Assembly (NCBI RefSeq): GCF_000801315.1
Contig: NZ_CP010057.1
Span: 1-64,000 of the forward strand
Length of the DNA: 64,000 nt
DNA from: Hymenobacter sp. DG25B
GTDB taxonomy: Bacteria > Bacteroidota > Bacteroidia > Cytophagales > Hymenobacteraceae
Reading direction: 5' to 3'
A model generated the notes under the pieces. It was not told the origin of the DNA, made no database searches, and saw only the letters and a program-made list of their open reading frames with translations. Numbering within the stretch: the stretch's first letter is position 1; each line of letters begins with the position of its first letter. Made by a program: the position numbers and the translations under genes. Of the stretch, positions 25,552 to 37,780 are shown in pieces.

Positions 25552-26481
25552 ATGCCAAAGAAACCGCTTTTTCTGGGCCTGCTGCTGCTGGGCACGGCTT
25601 TTTGGGGCATCTCCTATTCGGTGGTGAAGGCCGGCGTAGGCTACGCCGACCCCTACAGCTTTCAGACCTACAAATTTTTGATGGCCGCGGCTGCGGTGGC
25701 CCTGCTCTTTCCCCGCCAACTCGCCCGCCTGACGTGGCGCGCGGCCGGGTGGGGGCTGCTGCTGGCCCTGCCGCAGTTTCTGGGCAGCACCCTGCAAACC
25801 ATCGGCCTGCAAACCACCAGCGCCGCCAATGGGGCTTTTCTTACCGGGCTCAGCGTGTTGCTGGTGCCGCTGGGCAAGGCCCTGCTCTACCGGCAATCCG
25901 TGGCGCCTAAGATGTGGGCAGCGTGCGTGCTGGCCCTGGTTGGCCTCTACGTGGTGGCCGTGCCGGGGGGCTGGCACCTGCACGCGGGAGATGGCTGGAT
26001 ACTCGCCTGCGCCGTGGCCTTTGCCGGGTACGTGTTGCTGGGCGGGCGGACGGCCCGGGAGCCGCACTTGATGGCGATGCTGGTGGTGCAGCTGCTGGGC
26101 TGCGCAGGGCTGGCCCGGCTCTCGGGCTGGGGCGCGGGCTACGCGCTGGCCTTGCCCACGGCCGGCGCATTCTGGCAGGCCGTGGGTTTTACGGCGCTGC
26201 TGGCCACGGCCTATGGGTACGGGGTGCAGCACTATGCCCAGCACTACCTGAGCGAAGAAAAAGTGGCCCTCACCCACTTAGGCGAACCCCTTTTCGCGGC
26301 CCTCGCGGGGGCCGTGTTGCTGCACGAGGCGTTTACGCCCCGCACGGTACTGGGGGGACTGCTTATTTTCGGGGCGATGGTGCTGGCGGAGGTACAGCTG
26401 CGCGGCTGGGGTCGTCGCCCAAAGACCGCCAAAGCGTCCGTTCCGCCCCTTCCAAATGCTACCCTACCCTCCTACCCGTAA
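25552..26481 (+). CDS. EamA/DMT family transporter
   Basis: This 309-residue membrane protein has about ten hydrophobic helices in two EamA repeats. The first opens LLLGTAFWGISYSVVKAG and contains TTSAANGAFLTGLSVLLVPL, typical of the RhaT/DMT superfamily. The second ends HLGEPLFAALAGAVLLHEAF and VLGGLLIFGAMVLAEV. It probably exports a small metabolite or amino acid. The tail is charged (RGWGRRPKTAKAS). It overlaps no neighbour and is flanked by two GNAT genes, which suggests a shared detoxification or metabolite-export role, by inference. Confidence 0.88.
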   Translation: MPKKPLFLGLLLLGTAFWGISYSVVKAGVGYADPYSFQTYKFLMAAAAVALLFPRQLARLTWRAAGWGLLLALPQFLGSTLQTIGLQTTSAANGAFLTGLSVLLVPLGKALLYRQSVAPKMWAACVLALVGLYVVAVPGGWHLHAGDGWILACAVAFAGYVLLGGRTAREPHLMAMLVVQLLGCAGLARLSGWGAGYALALPTAGAFWQAVGFTALLATAYGYGVQHYAQHYLSEEKVALTHLGEPLFAALAGAVLLHEAFTPRTVLGGLLIFGAMVLAEVQLRGWGRRPKTAKASVPPLPNATLPSYP

Positions 26482-26491
26482 CCTGCCCAGC

Positions 26492-26998
26492 ATGCCTACT
26501 TCCCTTTTCCGCGTGGACTTGGCCACGGCCGCCGACATTCCTGCCCTCTTACCGCTGATGGAGGGACTAGCCGACTTTGAGCGCTACCGCGACACCTTCG
26601 CCATCACGCCTGAAATACTCTACCAGCAGGGTTTTGCCCAGCAGCCGCCCGATTTCTACTGCCTGGTGGCCCGGCACGTAGATGGGCAACTGGGGGGAAT
26701 GCTGGTGTATTACTTCCTCCCCTTTACGGCCAGCACCAAGCCGACCCTCTTCATCAAAGAGCTATTCGTGGCCGAAGCGTATCGAGGCCATCGATTGGGC
26801 GAGGAATTAATGCGTGCCGCGGCGCAGGCCGCCGTAACGCACGGCTGCGGCGCGATACGCTGGGCCGTGGCGGCCTGGAACGAAGCCGGACGACGCTTCT
26901 ATGAGCGCTTAGGTGCGCAGGCCAACCCCGTTTGGATGGACTATAGTCTCAGTGGCGACGCGTTGCTGTCTCTCAGCGGCTCACCATCTGGTAGCTAG
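26492..26998 (+). CDS. GNAT family N-acetyltransferase
   Basis: From the ATG at 26492 (MPTSLFRVDLATAADIPALL) the product has 168 residues. FIKELFVAEAYRGHRLGEEL carries the acetyl-CoA pyrophosphate loop (YRGHRLG). AIRWAVAAWNEAGRRFYERL is motif B. It resembles the diamine acetyltransferase-like branch. It starts 11 bases after the EamA gene and probably shares its transcript. Confidence 0.88.
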   Translation: MPTSLFRVDLATAADIPALLPLMEGLADFERYRDTFAITPEILYQQGFAQQPPDFYCLVARHVDGQLGGMLVYYFLPFTASTKPTLFIKELFVAEAYRGHRLGEELMRAAAQAAVTHGCGAIRWAVAAWNEAGRRFYERLGAQANPVWMDYSLSGDALLSLSGSPSGS

Positions 26999-27058
26999 AC
27001 GGCCTTCTAAGAGCAGCGGGGGATACTATTGCGCATAACCCTTTGGGCAGTCGTGCTA

Positions 27059-27164
27059 TTAGGTAAGCACGGCCTGCGTGTCGGTGAAGATGCTCAACAG
27101 CCCGTCGCCCAAGCGCCGGGCCGTTACGCGGAAGTAGTTGTCAAAGCCGTCGGCGTCGTATTAA
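27059..27164 (-). pseudogene. Possible PAS-domain remnant
   Basis: Leftward frame YDADGFDNYFRVTARRLGDG followed by LLSIFTDTQAVLT ends at 27059. It resembles the last strands of PAS domains in Hymenobacter sensor kinases, where GFDNYFR and L(V/S)xFTDT are common. No intact kinase is present. It looks like a scrap left by rearrangement. Confidence 0.35.
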
Positions 27165-27419
27165 AACGCAAACCGCTGGGGCTCCTGGGTTAGCTAGGCG
27201 CGGCGGTGAAAGTCCCAGGCCCCGTTCTCGTCGGTGGTCGGCGTCCATCCAAAACGCCTGCACTTGGCCGTTAATATTGCTGAACTCGCGGATGGGCACC
27301 GCCGCGTCGGCGTTCCGGGTACTCATGTGAACGTAAGCGCCGACGCGAAAACCTTTGGCAGCGGCCTGAGCCGTGATTTCCTGGGGGTTGAGGTAAGCTA
27401 TAACAAAAGGGAGAAATGA
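27141..27419 (-). pseudogene. Degraded hypothetical gene at the end of the second plasmid operon
   Basis: Leftward AYLNPQEITAQAAAKGFRVG continues AYVHMSTRNADAAVPIREFS and NINGQVQAFWMDAD, a clean coding pattern. It then breaks up (HRRERGLGLSPP) near 27230, and I see no start codon. It is probably the N-terminal part of a plasmid gene cut by rearrangement against the PAS-like remnant. The palindromic site at 27428-27443 is just upstream. Confidence 0.4.
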
Positions 27420-27427
27420 GCTGCTGG

Positions 27428-27443
27428 TTTTGCAATTGTAAAA
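27428..27443. promoter_or_regulatory. TTTTGCAATTGTAAAA palindromic site
   Basis: The sequence TTTTGCAATTGTAAAA (with flanking G and C) lies between the stop of the gene at 27451 and the degraded gene to its left. It matches the sites at 28143-28158 and 30197-30210 and the block at 3291-3348. The role is unknown; an operator or RNA-processing site in gene leaders fits the placement. Confidence 0.4.
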
Positions 27444-27450
27444 CGATAGG

Positions 27451-28137
27451 CTACGCGGCCAGCTCTGCTGGCGCGGCCGTGGTGTTGGCCTCGCTTATGG
27501 GGCGGTGAGTACCCTGGGCTCCTTCGTAGAAGTAGTGCCACTGCGTCTTGCCATAGTTCAGGCGGTCCTTGTACAAAGCCAGCCCGCTAATCGTGTGGGT
27601 CGTATGGGGGCTGAAAAAATGCACTTGGTGTCCCACCAGAAACCTGGGGGCCGGGTGCTGCTTGCCAGAGCCGGTGCTCACGTAAGCGAGCTGGCCAACG
27701 ATGCTGCCCACGGCCTGCCCACGCCAACGCAGCTCGTCCACCGGGCCGGCCGCGGCCCGCTGCTTCAGGTACTCGACTTCGCGGGCTTGGTCGCGCAGGC
27801 CGATGGTGGCTGCTAGCAGGGCAATAGCCTGCTCGGCGGTGTCAGCAAAGTATATCCGGTCGCCCTCCCCTGGCAACAGGACCTCAAACTGGCCGCTTAG
27901 CACCTGCTGGGTGTTCGGATTGACGTAGTTAAAGCCCTGATGGGTATTTTCAGAAAGTAGCTCGTACTGGCCCGCGTCGTCGCTGTGGCGGTCGTTTACC
28001 TTGATGGCGTAGTGATAGCCGTTCCAGTAAATGGCGGTCACTAGGCCCTGCACGTCGCGGTAGCGGGTGCTGCGGACGGTAGCTCCAATGGCAATGCGGC
28101 CGGCGTGGGTTTCGATGGCGGGGAGGTTCGGTAACAT
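27451..28137 (-). CDS. Hypothetical plasmid protein
   Basis: From the ATG at 28137 (MLPNLPAIETHAGRIAIGAT) the product has 228 residues. The N-terminal part is strand-rich (VRSTRYRDVQGLVTAIYWNG, YHYAIKVNDRHSDDAG), followed by a helix (LRDQAREVEYLKQRAAA) and more strands (PRFLVGHQVHFFSPHTTHTI). It has no recognised family. A TTG start 12 bases upstream would run into the palindromic leader site and is less likely. It is part of the leftward operon behind the promoter repeat at 30063. Confidence 0.55.
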   Translation of the reverse strand: MLPNLPAIETHAGRIAIGATVRSTRYRDVQGLVTAIYWNGYHYAIKVNDRHSDDAGQYELLSENTHQGFNYVNPNTQQVLSGQFEVLLPGEGDRIYFADTAEQAIALLAATIGLRDQAREVEYLKQRAAAGPVDELRWRGQAVGSIVGQLAYVSTGSGKQHPAPRFLVGHQVHFFSPHTTHTISGLALYKDRLNYGKTQWHYFYEGAQGTHRPISEANTTAAPAELAA

Positions 28138-28142
28138 AAGAT

Positions 28143-28158
28143 TTTGCAATTGTAAAAA
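28143..28158. promoter_or_regulatory. TTTTGCAATTGTAAAA palindromic site in a gene leader
   Basis: ATTTTGCAATTGTAAAAAAT at 28141-28160 ends directly at the 5' side of the gene starting at 28137 and lies 53 bases after the stop of the gene upstream. The placement, right before a start codon, points to control of translation or transcription of that gene. Confidence 0.45.
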
Positions 28159-28212
28159 ATGAGGCTAGTCGCGCTGCTCGTCGGCCGGGTATTCCGGGTA
28201 CTCGGTGCTGTC

Positions 28213-29394
28213 CTAGTTGTCGGCCGACTCGTCGCCCTCCTGGGGCGGGTACTCGGGAATCCAGTCGCCGTGCTCGGCCGGCGCGGGCTCCTGGCCGTTG
28301 GGGGTGAAGTCGAAGGCATACCGCGCCAGCACCTGGGCCAGCGTTAGCGGGGTCAGGGTGGGATAATTCGGGCCGTAGTGAAAGCGGGGCTCGATTTCCA
28401 CGTAGTACTGCCCGCTGGGCTGCTGCCAAAGCGTAACGCGCCCGTTGCCCTCCCCTTCTTCGGCCGTGGCCCGCCGGCCCGAAATGTAAGCGTAGCTGTC
28501 CAGCGGCAGCTGGCCTAAATCAAGCGCTACCCGCTCCCACGGGCATTCCCCGCTGCCCCCCATTTCTTCCTCAAACGCTACCCACGTCCGCCCCTCGTTT
28601 TTCTCCACGATGCGGCCCCGGTACTGCTGGCCCTGCTCCTTCATGGCCTCGGCAAGGGCGCTCAGCGTGTCGTACTGGTCGAAGGTGTAAGGCACGGCGG
28701 CGGGGATGCGGAACGGGCCGGGGAACTGCTCGGTCAGGTAGTCCACTTGGTCCGCCGTGCCGGCGCGAAGGGCAAAAAGCTGTGGCCCCTTGCGCTCGTG
28801 GCTGGCCTCGTGCACTTCCAGATAATGGTATTCGGGAATCTCCTGCCAGTTGGCCGGGTCAGCCAGCTGGGCCGCGTCCTGCCGGTCGGTGCCGCCGAAG
28901 GCTTCCACGTCAAAGAAAGCGTAGTAGTCGGCCAGCCCGCCGTACACCACCGTAATGCGGCCGGTGTGCAGGTTGCGGTAGTACAGCGGGGCCGGAATCA
29001 CCCGGTACTCCTGCGAGCTGATTTCTACCACTTCGGGCACCTGGGCCGGCGCGGCGGGGCCGGGCGTGTAGGGCTCCAACTCACGGCCGAAAAAATGGCC
29101 TAGCGTCACGCCGTGCTTCGCTAGATGCTCGGGCATCTTGTCTGGCTGGCAAAGCACCCCTACATAGCCCTCCGCGTGAAAGTACGCTCTCACCTCGGCC
29201 GGGCCGATGCTGTTCATGTAGATGTGAACGCGGGAACCAATGGCGGGCACCTCACCGCTGCCCGACCATTGGAGGCCGGCCGGTAAGCCGGCGCGGGTGC
29301 AAAATCCTACCCACTGCGGACACTGCTGCGGGTCGCCGGCCCAATCGAGGGGGCTGATTTGGGGCTGCTTGGGGGCGGGGACAGGGGTTATCAT
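28213..29394 (-). CDS. Hypothetical plasmid protein with a duplicated small domain
   Basis: A 393-residue acidic protein starting MITPVPAPKQPQISPLDWAG. Residues 35-110 (LPAGLQWSGSGEVPAIGSRV, AEVRAYFHAEGYVGVL) are clearly related to the C-terminal half of the neighbouring 139-residue protein. The rest has many aromatic strands (YDTLSALAEAMKEQGQQYRG, YYVEIEPRFHYGPNYPTL) and an acidic tail. No signal peptide or known family. It lies in the leftward operon starting near 30027. Confidence 0.55.
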   Translation of the reverse strand: MITPVPAPKQPQISPLDWAGDPQQCPQWVGFCTRAGLPAGLQWSGSGEVPAIGSRVHIYMNSIGPAEVRAYFHAEGYVGVLCQPDKMPEHLAKHGVTLGHFFGRELEPYTPGPAAPAQVPEVVEISSQEYRVIPAPLYYRNLHTGRITVVYGGLADYYAFFDVEAFGGTDRQDAAQLADPANWQEIPEYHYLEVHEASHERKGPQLFALRAGTADQVDYLTEQFPGPFRIPAAVPYTFDQYDTLSALAEAMKEQGQQYRGRIVEKNEGRTWVAFEEEMGGSGECPWERVALDLGQLPLDSYAYISGRRATAEEGEGNGRVTLWQQPSGQYYVEIEPRFHYGPNYPTLTPLTLAQVLARYAFDFTPNGQEPAPAEHGDWIPEYPPQEGDESADN

Positions 29395-29433
29395 ATCGAA
29401 GGAAAAGGAAATAGTGAGAAAATGAGCCGGGGG

Positions 29434-29853
29434 CTAGGCCGCAAGGGCCAGCTGGCTGCCGAATACCACGCCGGCCCGGGGGCTGATGCGCTTGCGACGG
29501 CTGGCGGTCTTGGCGTGGTGGGTGGTTTCGGTCACCAGTCCCAAAAAGCCGGCGGCGTGGGTGTAGCCCTTCACCTCGGCCCGCTCCTGTTGGCCGTCGC
29601 GGTTCACCGTTACCGTGGTCCCTACCGCTGGCACGGGCTGCTGAGCCGACCAATGCAGCCCACCGGGAAGCATGGTTAAGCGGGGCGCGGCCGCGAACTC
29701 GGGCACCGGATTGGTCAGCTGCTCAGCGGCATCTTGGTTGGCTTGCCAGGCATCCTCGCGGGCCTGACGCTGGGCGGCATTGGCAGCGCGGAGCCGGGCT
29801 AAGCGAGCGGCAGGAATGCGACGGGCGGGGCGAGTGGTGGGGATGGTTTTCAT
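29434..29853 (-). CDS. Hypothetical plasmid protein sharing a domain with its neighbour
   Basis: A 139-residue protein with a basic N-terminus (MKTIPTTRPARRIPAARLAR). The barrel-like domain (LPGGLHWSAQQPVPAVGTTV, AEVKGYTHAAGFLGLVTET) matches the N-terminal part of the 393-residue protein encoded just downstream. The basic tails suggest nucleic-acid contact. It lies second in the leftward operon. Function unknown. Confidence 0.5.
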   Translation of the reverse strand: MKTIPTTRPARRIPAARLARLRAANAAQRQAREDAWQANQDAAEQLTNPVPEFAAAPRLTMLPGGLHWSAQQPVPAVGTTVTVNRDGQQERAEVKGYTHAAGFLGLVTETTHHAKTASRRKRISPRAGVVFGSQLALAA

Positions 29854-29889
29854 ACTGCGACAAGTGGAATGAATTGAGAAATGAATCAG

Positions 29890-30027
29890 CTAGAACCAGG
29901 GGGCGGCTTCCCAAGCGGCCAGCTCGGCGGCGGACACTGCCGGCAGGGTGGCAAGCGCTTCGTCGGCGGGGTCAAACCGGTCGGCCCACACCTCGCCGGG
30001 CGCTAAATCAAAAGCTTCGTCAACCAT
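29890..30027 (-). CDS. Very small acidic protein, first gene of the second plasmid operon
   Basis: A 45-residue frame from the ATG at 30027 reads MVDEAFDLAPGEVWADRFDP, continues DEALATLPAVSAAELAAWEA and ends APWF. It is strongly acidic. Its start lies 35 bases from the conserved promoter repeat, the same distance as for the two other repeat-driven genes, which argues that it is real. Confidence 0.5.
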   Translation of the reverse strand: MVDEAFDLAPGEVWADRFDPADEALATLPAVSAAELAAWEAAPWF

Positions 30028-30062
30028 GAATAAAGGGCTGTTTTATCGTTCGTTGCTTATAC

Positions 30063-30180
30063 TTATTAAACGCCAAAACAGGCATTAATGTTTCAATTTT
30101 ATTTAAATTAAAGTGATAATTATTGACTATTTAAGCAGCCGCTAAGGGTATTGCCACGGACGGATTTTTCCCTTTTGTAC
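30063..30180 (-). promoter_or_regulatory. Shared promoter-like repeat, copy 2
   Basis: The core 30063-30127 matches copy 1 closely (TTATTAAACG, then TTAATGTTTCAATTTTATT, ending TTATTGAC). The left half of the GTCAATTATTGAC palindrome is changed here. The outer box TTTTTCCCTTTTGTAC is at 30165-30180. A TTTTGCAATTGCAATT site lies just beyond at 30197. It probably drives the leftward genes from 30027 to 27451. Confidence 0.6.
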
Positions 30181-30275
30181 AACTTTAGCAGCTGTCTTTT
30201 TGCAATTGCAATTTCCTTTTGTGGCCCGCCCCGGTGGCCGTCCGACGGAATGGCTCCATCGGGCGGCCGCTGGCC

Positions 30276-31187
30276 TTACTGCGGAGTGGCTTCGGTGCCG
30301 GGGACTTCCTCCGCTTCGTAGCTGGGCACGATGCCCAGAATGTGGTTGGCGGCTTTCTGGCCTTGGCTGGCGGCGGAAATTATCAGCTGTTTGTCGTTGC
30401 GCAGGGCTTGCAGCCAGTTGGCGATATAGCTGGCACTGCTGGGCTCGGTGCGGGTCAGGTCCAACCCGGCCGCGTGGCTCAGGAACGAGGCCCCCAACTC
30501 GGCCACCAGCTCCTCCTTGGCGTAGGTTTCACTGCCAAAGGCGGCTAATTCGGTGAGCGTGGCCCGGTCCAGCCGCTTGGCGTGGCCGGTGGAGTGGGTC
30601 AGCTCGTGAAACAGGGTGTGGTAATAGTCTTCGGCCGTGTGGAAGTTGCTGGCCTCGGGCATGGTCACCGTGTCGACGCTGGTGCGGTACATGGCTTCGC
30701 TGCCCTTGTGCAGCACCCGGGGGCCACCCGCGTAGCCGGCCAGCACCTGCTCGGCGGCCTGCTCGGGCGTGTGCTCGCGGCTGGGCAGCTCGGGGAACGT
30801 CCACGCCACGCCGTCAATCTGGGCCACGTTGAACACCGTGGAGTATTTCAAAAACGCCTTTTTCTTCTCTTCGCCCTTGCCGTCGTCCTTCTTGGTCACG
30901 GTGAAGAACACCACCGGCATGCCCTTCTCGCCCCGGCGCACCTGCCCGCCCAGCTCCTTGGCTTGGTTGTAGGTCAGGAAATACGGGTGCTCATACTCCA
31001 GCATCCCCAGCAGCAGGGCATTCACGCCCTGATACACGTGCTTGCTGCGGTAGTTGCGGGGCGCGCCGTGGGCGGCATTCCACGGCTGCTTCCACGGGGT
31101 CACGCCGTTCTCCAACGCCAGAATAATGCGGTTGGTGATGATTTCGTATACGTCGGGGCGGGGAGCGAAAGGAGCGGGCTTTTTCAT
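30276..31187 (-). CDS. ardC: ArdC-type antirestriction / ssDNA-binding protein with zincin domain
   Basis: This 303-residue protein has the ArdC N-terminal domain (DVYEIITNRIILALENGVTP, WKQPWNAAHGAPRNYRSKHV), which binds single-stranded DNA. A C-terminal metallopeptidase-like zincin domain has HELTHSTGH at residues 194-202 (His194, Glu195, His198) and the downstream EELVAELGASFL. In plasmid RP4 and relatives ArdC protects incoming DNA from restriction during conjugative entry. Its place near the mobilisation genes and behind the shared promoter repeat fits an early-entry function. The peptidase activity is predicted, not shown. Confidence 0.9.
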   Translation of the reverse strand: MKKPAPFAPRPDVYEIITNRIILALENGVTPWKQPWNAAHGAPRNYRSKHVYQGVNALLLGMLEYEHPYFLTYNQAKELGGQVRRGEKGMPVVFFTVTKKDDGKGEEKKKAFLKYSTVFNVAQIDGVAWTFPELPSREHTPEQAAEQVLAGYAGGPRVLHKGSEAMYRTSVDTVTMPEASNFHTAEDYYHTLFHELTHSTGHAKRLDRATLTELAAFGSETYAKEELVAELGASFLSHAAGLDLTRTEPSSASYIANWLQALRNDKQLIISAASQGQKAANHILGIVPSYEAEEVPGTEATPQ

Positions 31188-31221
31188 GGCTTAACAGGTT
31201 GGTTTTATGCTTTCTGCTTAT

Positions 31222-31336
31222 ATTATTTAAACGCAAAAGCCCGTATTAATGTTTCAATAATATTGAAATTAAAGTGTCAATTATTGCGCATTGCATCGCC
31301 GTATTTGGCACGGATTCTGATTTTTCCCTTTTGTAC
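31222..31336 (-). promoter_or_regulatory. Shared promoter-like repeat, copy 3 (ardC)
   Basis: The core 31222-31287 begins 34 bases before the ardC start and matches copies 1 and 2 (TTATTTAAACGCAAAA, TTAATGTTTCAATAA, GTCAATTATTG). The outer box TTTTTCCCTTTTGTAC is at 31321-31336. This ties ardC to the two other repeat-driven units. Confidence 0.6.
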
Positions 31337-31612
31337 TTTATTCGCCCCGCTCAGGCATTATCCGCCCGATGCCCACTGAGTTCGCCATGAATTGGCCTCC
31401 CGGCTTTTTCCTGTGGTTCGCGAAAGGGATGGGAGGGGTTTAGTCCGCAGGACCGCAGGCAACGCCGGAGCCCCGCACAGCCCGGCCCGGAGGGGTTCGC
31501 CCCCGTGTCCTCCTCTGCCCTAGCGGCTACCGCATCGCCCGGCATAGGCATTAGCCGTGGATTTGCTACTTTTGGTAACGCTTTAAGCCGTGTGCTCATT
31601 TTCCTTCAATCC

Positions 31613-31915
31613 ATGACTTCTGCCAGCCAAGCTGCCTATCAGGCCCTGCGGGACTACCTGAACTCGCTGCTCAGCCCCACCCACCCCGACCAGGCGCTGG
31701 TGGAGGTGCCGGCGGCGCTGCGGCCGAGTCTGGAAGCTTTCATGCGCGGCAAAACCGAGTACCAGGACGAGGCTGGGCGGCGCATGATTTACGCCCACGA
31801 CCTGGCGGCCTGGGCCGGCGATTTGATTCACGGCGCGGGCCTGGCCACGCCCCTGCCCCTGGCCACGGTGGACGTAGCGGCGCTTCGGGCGGCCACCCTG
31901 CGCCAGGCCGCATGA
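31613..31915 (+). CDS. Hypothetical protein coupled to Fic
   Basis: From the ATG at 31613 (MTSASQAAYQALRDYLNSLL) the product has 100 helical residues. Its stop overlaps the fic start as ATGA (31912-31915), so the two are translated together. It lacks the [ST]xxxE[GN] inhibitory motif of small Fic antitoxins, and Fic here carries its own. It may be a cofactor, a target-binding partner or an antitoxin of another kind. TACTTTTG at 31567-31574 is a good -7 box. Confidence 0.5.
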   Translation: MTSASQAAYQALRDYLNSLLSPTHPDQALVEVPAALRPSLEAFMRGKTEYQDEAGRRMIYAHDLAAWAGDLIHGAGLATPLPLATVDVAALRAATLRQAA

Positions 31916-32691
31916 CCTGGACCGAGATTGAGCGCCTGACCGAGCTGGTGCAGGAGCTGCCCCCGGTGCGCCAGCAATCCAGCCAGCAGCTCAGCCAGGT
32001 GATGGTTTCGGCCCACTCCACCATGATTGAGGGCTCCCGCGTGACGGTGCTCGAAGCCATGGATTTTCTCCTGGGCGAGGCCCCCGTGCTGGGACCGGGC
32101 AAGCCGCTGGAGGGCTACGACATGCTGGGCGACCATGCCCGCGCCCTCGACCTTGCGTTGGAGCGAGCCGACGCGCGGCAGCTGCCCGGCCCGGCCTTCC
32201 TGCGGGAGCTGGCGGCGGCTGTCATGCGCAGCACCGGCCGGCTCACCAATACGGCCCTGGGCACCGTGGACCCCACGCAGGGCGACCTGCGCCGCAACAA
32301 CGTGTTCATCGTCGGGGCCAGCTCGTTTCCCAACGCGCAAAAGGTGCCGGCCCTGGTCGCGGCCCTGGTCGGGGAGCTGCGCGAGCGGATGCCCGCGGCG
32401 GCCACCCTGCGCGAGCAGCTGGAGCTGGCCTTTGAAGCCCACCAGCGGCTGGTGAGCATTCACCCCTTCAACGACGGCAACGGGCGCACCTCCCGGCTGC
32501 TCATGAACTACGTGCAGCGCTACTACGGCCAGCCGCTGACCATCGTGTTCCGCGAGGACCGCCAGGCGTATTTCGAGGCCTTGGAGCAGAGCCGGGTAGC
32601 GGAGGACCTGGCGGTGTTTATGGACTTCATGCGGGGTCAGCACAGAAAATCCCTGACGTATCAGCTGTCCGCATCGGTTCCCCGTATCTAG
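31912..32691 (+). CDS. Fic family protein (class II, self-inhibiting)
   Basis: This 259-residue protein has the canonical Fic loop HPFNDGNGRTSR (His184 catalytic), which transfers AMP or a related nucleotide group from NTP to a hydroxyl of a target protein. The self-inhibitory motif STMIEG (residues 36-41, [ST]xxxE[GN]) lies before the Fic core, the class II arrangement, so basal activity should be low. The target is unknown. It overlaps the preceding small gene by four bases. Fic-type modules on plasmids can act as toxin-antitoxin systems, but this one could also be a housekeeping AMPylator. Confidence 0.88.
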   Translation: MTWTEIERLTELVQELPPVRQQSSQQLSQVMVSAHSTMIEGSRVTVLEAMDFLLGEAPVLGPGKPLEGYDMLGDHARALDLALERADARQLPGPAFLRELAAAVMRSTGRLTNTALGTVDPTQGDLRRNNVFIVGASSFPNAQKVPALVAALVGELRERMPAAATLREQLELAFEAHQRLVSIHPFNDGNGRTSRLLMNYVQRYYGQPLTIVFREDRQAYFEALEQSRVAEDLAVFMDFMRGQHRKSLTYQLSASVPRI

Positions 32692-32780
32692 CGGTGAGCC
32701 CCCTTTGGGGACGTTGCGCGGTAAGTGAGCGGCCCCAGAATTCCGGCTCGTTTACCCGGATTCGCTACCTTTGCCAGCAC

Positions 32781-33107
32781 ATGCGCCTGCTAGCCCTGTT
32801 TTTTGCTTTTTACTTTGCCTGCCTCTCGTGCCTTTCCTGCACGGACGAGGCGACCGTGTGCAAAGACCAGCAGCAGACAACCGTGGCCGCTTCGCACTCC
32901 GATTGCGGGGCCGGCGCGCTGGGCGACTGGTGCTCGCCGCTGTGCCAGTGCCACTGCTGCGGCGGGGCCGTAATGCCCCTGCCCCTGGCAAACCAGGTGG
33001 CGTATTCGCCGCCCACTGAGTGGGCTACCAGCCCCCGGCACGGCCGGCTGGTCGTGGCCGCCCCAACACGGGCGCTCGGGTCCGTGTGGCAGCCGCCCCA
33101 GGCCTAA
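32781..33107 (+). CDS. DUF6660 family small secreted protein
   Basis: From the ATG at 32781 (MRLLALFFAFYFACLSCLSC) the product has 108 residues, with a signal peptide and then CTDEATVC. A short His/Asp stretch and WCSPLCQCHCCGG, the cysteine cluster typical of DUF6660, follow. Such proteins sit beside metal-efflux genes in Bacteroidota and may bind metal in the periplasm. TACCTTTG at 32766-32773 is a close match to the Bacteroidota -7 box and is probably the promoter of the whole metal island. Confidence 0.7.
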   Translation: MRLLALFFAFYFACLSCLSCTDEATVCKDQQQTTVAASHSDCGAGALGDWCSPLCQCHCCGGAVMPLPLANQVAYSPPTEWATSPRHGRLVVAAPTRALGSVWQPPQA

Positions 33108-33283
33108 CCCTTCCCCCTTTTTTCCTGCTGACCACCCCCTCCGGGTGGCCCGTCTCGGTGCGTGACGGGCAATTTGGCGCTTGGCGCTGAATCGGTTATG
33201 CCCCTTGTGCTCCCGCCACCCGTGCCGGAGCCAGCGGGCCGCAGGGTTTCACGGAAGCGTTAGACCAAACCCCCAACCAGCGG

Positions 33284-37732
<4,449 letters not shown>

Positions 37733-37780
37733 CCCGGACCCCGCCGCGCCACGCCCTCTCCCTTCAACTTCAGAATCATC

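Noticed and set aside
20264-31336. The three AT-rich repeats as insertion-sequence ends
   Set aside because: They share one orientation, keep fixed distance to start codons, have no terminal inverted repeats or target duplications, and enclose no transposase.
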